A program made the translations under genes and the position numbers. A stretch of DNA of 19,576 nucleotides, from assembly GCA_937895955.1 (NCBI GenBank), contig CALAZI010000048.1, positions 1 to 19,576 on the forward strand, given 5' to 3'. Shown piece after piece: positions 14,693 through 19,576 of this stretch. Source of the stretch: an uncultured Alphaproteobacteria bacterium (GTDB taxonomy: Bacteria; Pseudomonadota; Alphaproteobacteria; Caulobacterales; Parvularculaceae). The notes beneath the pieces were generated by a model. The model did not search any database. It worked only from the letters and a program-made list of their open reading frames with translations, and was not told the origin of the DNA. Within the stretch, counting starts at the first letter, position 1; each line of letters opens with the position of its first letter.

Positions 14693-16038
14693 TGGCGGAT
14701 CGCCAACGACAGAGCGATTACAAAAAAGGAAGCCTGACGCTTTCCGGAACCGTCGCGATGGGAACCGGCGTCATGATCGGCGCCGGCATCTTCGCCCTCA
14801 CCGGGCAAGTTGCCGAATATGCCGGTCCATGGTTTCCGGCCGCGTTTCTGATCGCCGCTATCATCAGCGCGTTCAGCGCATACACGTACATCAAGATGTC
14901 AAACAAATATCCGTCCGCGGGCGGCATCGCGATGATCCTCCACAAGGCGTACGGACAATCGGCGGTCACTGGCGCCTGCGCGCTGCTGATGGCGTTTTCT
15001 ATGGTCATCAACGAAAGCCTCGTCGCCCGGACTTTCGGAACCTACACGCTGCAACTTTTTGACGCCGGTGAGAAGCAATGGCTCGTTCCCGTACTCGCCG
15101 TGGCTTTGATCGCGGGCGCCTTCCTAATCAACCTCGCCGGAAACAAATATATCGGTGCCGTTTCTAAGATCACCGCGGTCTTGAAAGTCGGCGGCATTCT
15201 CGCCTTTGCAGTCGCTGCCTTATGGGCGTCTGGCTTTTCATTTGAAGCTGCGACAACTCTGGAAAGTTCTGATTATTCATTTACCGGCTTCCTAGCCGGT
15301 GTCGCGCTAGCCATTCTGGCATACAAAGGTTTCACCACCATCACGAACAGCGGCGGCGAAGTCAAAAACCCTGAACGCAATGTCGGCCGGGCGATTATGA
15401 TATCTCTTGGCGTTTGCTTAGCTGTTTATATGGCGGTCGCTTTCGCCGTCGGTACGTCGTTGACAATTGAAGAATTGATCGCCGCCAAGGACTACGCCCT
15501 CGCCGAGGCGGCGCGTCCGGCGCTCGGGGGATATGGCGTCATTTTCACAGTGACTATTGCGATCATTGCGACGGCGTCCGGATTGCTGGCCAGCGTCTTT
15601 GCGGTGTCGCGCATGCTCGCCATGCTGACGGAAATGAATCTGATCCCGCACAGCCATTTCGGCATGCCGGGGCGCATTCAGAATCACACGCTTGTCTATA
15701 CGGTCGTACTCGCCGCCCTACTCGCCGTATTTTTCGACTTGAGCCGCATCGCCTCGCTAGGCGCTATCTTTTATCTCGTCATGGACATCGCCATTCACTG
15801 GGGCGTTTATCGGCATCTCCGGCACGACGTCGGGGCGAAAGGGTGGATTCTCCTCAGCGCAATTGCGCTGGATGCAGTCGCACTCGGTGCATTCCTGGCG
15901 ATTAAATCGGCGGCCGACCCCTTGATCGTATTCATCGGTATTGCCGCGATCATCGTCATTTTTGCGTTCGAGAGGTTTTATTTGCACCGCCTAAGGGGCG
16001 GTGGCGTCACGGCAGCGCAACATAAACATAACGCTTGA
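14692..16038 (+). CDS. APC-superfamily amino acid permease-like transporter
   Basis: 448 residues with about 12 predicted transmembrane helices. TM1 carries the glycine-rich substrate/ion motif of APC transporters (GTGVMIGAGIFALTGQ, residues 24-39). A typical segment of the family, GFTTITNSGGEVKNPERNVGRA, is at about residues 206-227. The start overlaps the stop of the preceding gene by one base, so it is coupled to the copper operon. The substrate is unknown. Members of this family sit in copper clusters of other proteobacteria, but no copper ligand set is visible here; export or import of an amino acid or a copper-complexing amino acid is possible. Its TGA (16036-16038) falls inside the -35 box of the next promoter. 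Confidence 0.86.
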   Translation: MADRQRQSDYKKGSLTLSGTVAMGTGVMIGAGIFALTGQVAEYAGPWFPAAFLIAAIISAFSAYTYIKMSNKYPSAGGIAMILHKAYGQSAVTGACALLMAFSMVINESLVARTFGTYTLQLFDAGEKQWLVPVLAVALIAGAFLINLAGNKYIGAVSKITAVLKVGGILAFAVAALWASGFSFEAATTLESSDYSFTGFLAGVALAILAYKGFTTITNSGGEVKNPERNVGRAIMISLGVCLAVYMAVAFAVGTSLTIEELIAAKDYALAEAARPALGGYGVIFTVTIAIIATASGLLASVFAVSRMLAMLTEMNLIPHSHFGMPGRIQNHTLVYTVVLAALLAVFFDLSRIASLGAIFYLVMDIAIHWGVYRHLRHDVGAKGWILLSAIALDAVALGAFLAIKSAADPLIVFIGIAAIIVIFAFERFYLHRLRGGGVTAAQHKHNA

Positions 16039-16063
16039 CTATACCCCATGGGGGTATTATGTA
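16035..16063 (+). promoter_or_regulatory. Promoter of the P-type ATPase operon, overlapped by CsoR site 2
   Basis: TTGACT (16035-16040), 17 bases, TATGTA (16058-16063). The spacer is exactly the palindromic operator. The -35 box contains the permease stop codon. The expected start near 16070 leaves a leader of about 80 bases before the ATG at 16152; no stable structure is recognised in that leader. Confidence 0.65.
16041..16057. promoter_or_regulatory. Predicted CsoR operator, site 2
   Basis: ATACCCCATGGGGGTAT: ATACCCC (16041-16047) and GGGGTAT (16051-16057) are perfectly inverted around ATG. It matches site 1 (9560-9576) at 15 of 17 positions. It begins two bases after the permease stop codon and fills the promoter spacer upstream of the P-type ATPase operon. 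Confidence 0.83.
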
Positions 16064-16151
16064 TGTCGCATCGACAGCCCACACGCCTTGGGCGATGGCT
16101 GGAATTCGACAGCGCCAACCTGACGCTGCCGACGAACAACGGAGGCACATC

Positions 16152-16409
16152 ATGCGCATCGTTCCCGTCGGACACGCTCTGTCCATATTTTTCGTCATCA
16201 CATTCACTCTGTGCATCGCATGGGGACTCGTCACGCCGCCCGCCATGCACATGCATGAAGCTTGGGAGATGATGATGCCAGGGTTTCACTGGCTCTCATT
16301 TCCAGCGTTCCTGATTGGCCTCATCTGGGCCTATGCCTATGGCTGGTACACGGCGATCGTTTTCGTTCCGCTCTACAATCTGTTTAACAAACGCGGAGCC
16401 GCGGCATAG
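16152..16409 (+). CDS. Small DUF5676-like inner-membrane protein
   Basis: 85 residues from the ATG at 16152, chosen because GGAGG is six bases upstream; longer in-frame starts would run into the operator. Two hydrophobic helices (about 7-27 and 43-70) flank a Met/His-rich loop, MHMHEAWEMMMPGFHW (residues 32-47). The end, AIVFVPLYNLFNKRG, matches the small DUF5676 membrane proteins often found beside Cu P-type ATPases. The loop could touch Cu(I) at the membrane face. The gene ends two bases before the ATPase start, which itself has only a distant ribosome site, so translation is probably coupled. Function unknown; a helper of the ATPase is a reasonable inference. Confidence 0.8.
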   Translation: MRIVPVGHALSIFFVITFTLCIAWGLVTPPAMHMHEAWEMMMPGFHWLSFPAFLIGLIWAYAYGWYTAIVFVPLYNLFNKRGAAA

Positions 16410-16411
16410 CC

Positions 16412-18615
<2,204 letters not shown>

Positions 18616-18619
<4 letters not shown>

Positions 18620-19317
18620 GCAGCGCGACGAGGACCGGTCGAGCTGATGCGCACACGCCGCCGCTCGGCCATCGCGCGCTGACGCCGCTTTACGATCTCG
18701 CCATTGCGGCGATGACGCGGGAAAAGACGTGGCGCGCGGCGCTGGTTAAAGTAATGGCCCCATCGCCCGGCGACCGCATTCTCGATATCGGCTCGGGCAC
18801 TGGCAGTCTTTCCGTTGCGCTTTCTACTGCGTGCCCTCGCATTCGATATGTTGGCGTCGATCCCGACGCAGACGCTGTCCGGCGAGCCCGTCAAAAGATT
18901 GTTGGGCTGGAAGGTAACATTCGGTTCCACGAAGGATATTTCTCAGCAGAGGAGGAATATTTCAGCGAGCCGCCGAACAAGATTGTATCGAGCCTTGTAC
19001 TTCACCAGGTTCCGCTTGCCGAAAAGCGGCGGATTATTGTCCAGGCCAGAAAAGCCCTTGCGGCAGGCGGCTCTTTTTTCATTGCAGATTACGGGCTGCA
19101 GCGAGGGATCCAGCGATTGCTGTTCCGGAGCACAGTCCAGACGCTGGACGGCGTTGGAGACACCCAACCGAACGCCGAGGGAATAATCCCGAAGCTTCTG
19201 GAAAGCTCAAGGTTTTCTTCCGTGAATGAGACCGAGAGACTTGATACCGCCACCGGTACAATTTCGATTTACGTGGCACGCCTGACACGCTGTCGACAGT
19301 CGGATGGCAGCGCCTAA
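18616..19317 (+). CDS. Class I SAM-dependent methyltransferase
   Basis: 233 residues starting with GTG at 18616, whose GTGA overlaps the ATPase stop. The Rossmann fold has motif I ILDIGSGTG (residues 55-63), an acidic residue after strand 2 (D82 in YVGVDPD), and a later strand SFFIADYG. An N-terminal helix pair (PLYDLAIAAMTREKTWR) recalls the UbiE/COQ5 group of small-molecule methyltransferases. The Cys set of the arsenite methyltransferase ArsM is missing. Coupling to a copper ATPase implies shared copper-dependent expression, but the substrate is unknown. A quinone, lipid or small thiol are guesses only. It is the last gene of the operon; 185 bases then separate it from the tRNA. Confidence 0.88.
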
Positions 19318-19501
19318 GAAGAGTTATTCAATTGTGTCTGGGACTAGCGATTCAAAAATCCTGCTTCGCTTGCGAACAAAACGAAAAAATTGTCCCCAGA
19401 AAGAGCAGCAAAAATTTGGTACCCCGCTGGTACCCTGAAAAGAAACTCAGAATTTCAGAAAACTTTGGAGTTTCTTAAGGCGTTCATTTTCTTGAAGAAA
19501 A
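19318..19501. other. AT-rich spacer with inverted repeats between methyltransferase and tRNA-Asp
   Basis: No gene seen. It holds an interrupted inverted repeat (TCTGGGAC at 19337-19344 with GTCCCCAGA at 19392-19400, one unpaired base), a small TTCGC/GCGAA hairpin within it, and two direct GGTACCC copies (19418-19424 and 19429-19435). It is visibly more AT-rich than the coding sequence to its left and may mark a junction. Confidence 0.5.
19436..19476 (-). terminator. Likely intrinsic terminator of the tRNA-Asp transcript
   Basis: AAGAAACTC (19440-19448) and GAGTTTCTT (19468-19476) form a perfect 9-bp stem with a 19-base loop. On the minus strand, the direction of the tRNA gene, the stem is followed by TTTTCA, giving a short T-run. 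The stem is AT-rich, so efficiency is uncertain. Confidence 0.45.
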
Positions 19502-19576
19502 TGGCGCGAGTGACGGGACTTGAACCCGCGACCTCCGGCGTGACAGGCCGGCACTCTAACCAACTGAGCTACACCC
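19502..19576 (-). tRNA. tRNA-Asp (anticodon GTC), first two bases outside the window
   Basis: On the minus strand the sequence starts GGGTGTAGCTCAGTTGG and folds as a cloverleaf. The anticodon stem CCGGC/GCCGG encloses the loop CTGTCAC (anticodon GTC, Asp). The T arm is GCGGG-TTCAAGT-CCCGT. The 3' acceptor strand CACTCGC is followed by discriminator G and encoded CCA (19504-19502). The visible 5' strand GGGTG pairs with the acceptor with one G-T pair; two more 5' bases lie beyond 19576. Its 3' end faces the copper region, the usual orientation for island insertion. Confidence 0.95.

Noticed and set aside
16048..16272. Alternative frames beginning inside CsoR site 2 (for example ATG at 16048 or 16063)
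   Set aside because: They start within the operator or promoter. The DUF5676-like frame at 16152 has a strong GGAGG and family resemblance.

Overview
This 19.6 kb window is a copper/silver resistance and homeostasis region from a Gram-negative bacterium, most likely an alphaproteobacterium. The basis is the outer-membrane genes (TolC-type, CopB), the Tat-exported PcoA-type oxidase, moderately high GC with codon use to match, and one probable leaderless gene. I cannot name a genus. No transposase, integrase or CRISPR array is visible.

Layout. (1) Positions 3-248: the 3' end of a MerR-family metal regulator gene, facing the next block. (2) Positions 285-6692, minus strand: a Cus-type efflux block read in the order small secreted Cys/Met protein, TolC-like outer-membrane factor, CusB adaptor with a C-terminal CusF domain, CusA RND pump. 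The last three genes are joined by ATGA overlaps. (3) Positions 7027-7641, plus strand: an M23-type lipoprotein lacking one catalytic His. (4) Positions 7665-9540, minus strand: csoR followed by a DUF4198 periplasmic protein and a PepSY membrane protein. (5) Positions 9608-16038, plus strand: His/Cys-rich secreted protein, CusF-like protein, multicopper oxidase CopA, outer-membrane CopB, a DUF2231/His-rich/NTF2-like fusion, and an APC-family permease. (6) Positions 16152-19317, plus strand: small DUF5676-like membrane protein, Cu(+) P-type ATPase CopA, and a SAM methyltransferase overlapping it by 4 bp. (7) A tRNA-Asp(GTC) gene on the minus strand runs off the right edge.

How it fits together. 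The P-type ATPase would move Cu(I) out of the cytoplasm. CusF-like proteins would hold it in the periplasm, the multicopper oxidase would oxidise it, and CusCBA would expel it across the outer membrane. CsoR carries the Cys-His-Cys set of Cu(I) sensors. Two nearly identical 17-bp palindromes (15/17 identical) fill the -35/-10 spacers of the promoters before blocks 5 and 6. This predicts one CsoR regulon covering about ten genes plus csoR itself. No such site is seen before the Cus block, which has an ordinary promoter placed so close to the start codon that its mRNA should be nearly leaderless.

The least explained parts are the DUF2231/NTF2 fusion, the permease and methyltransferase inside copper operons, and the degenerate M23 protein.
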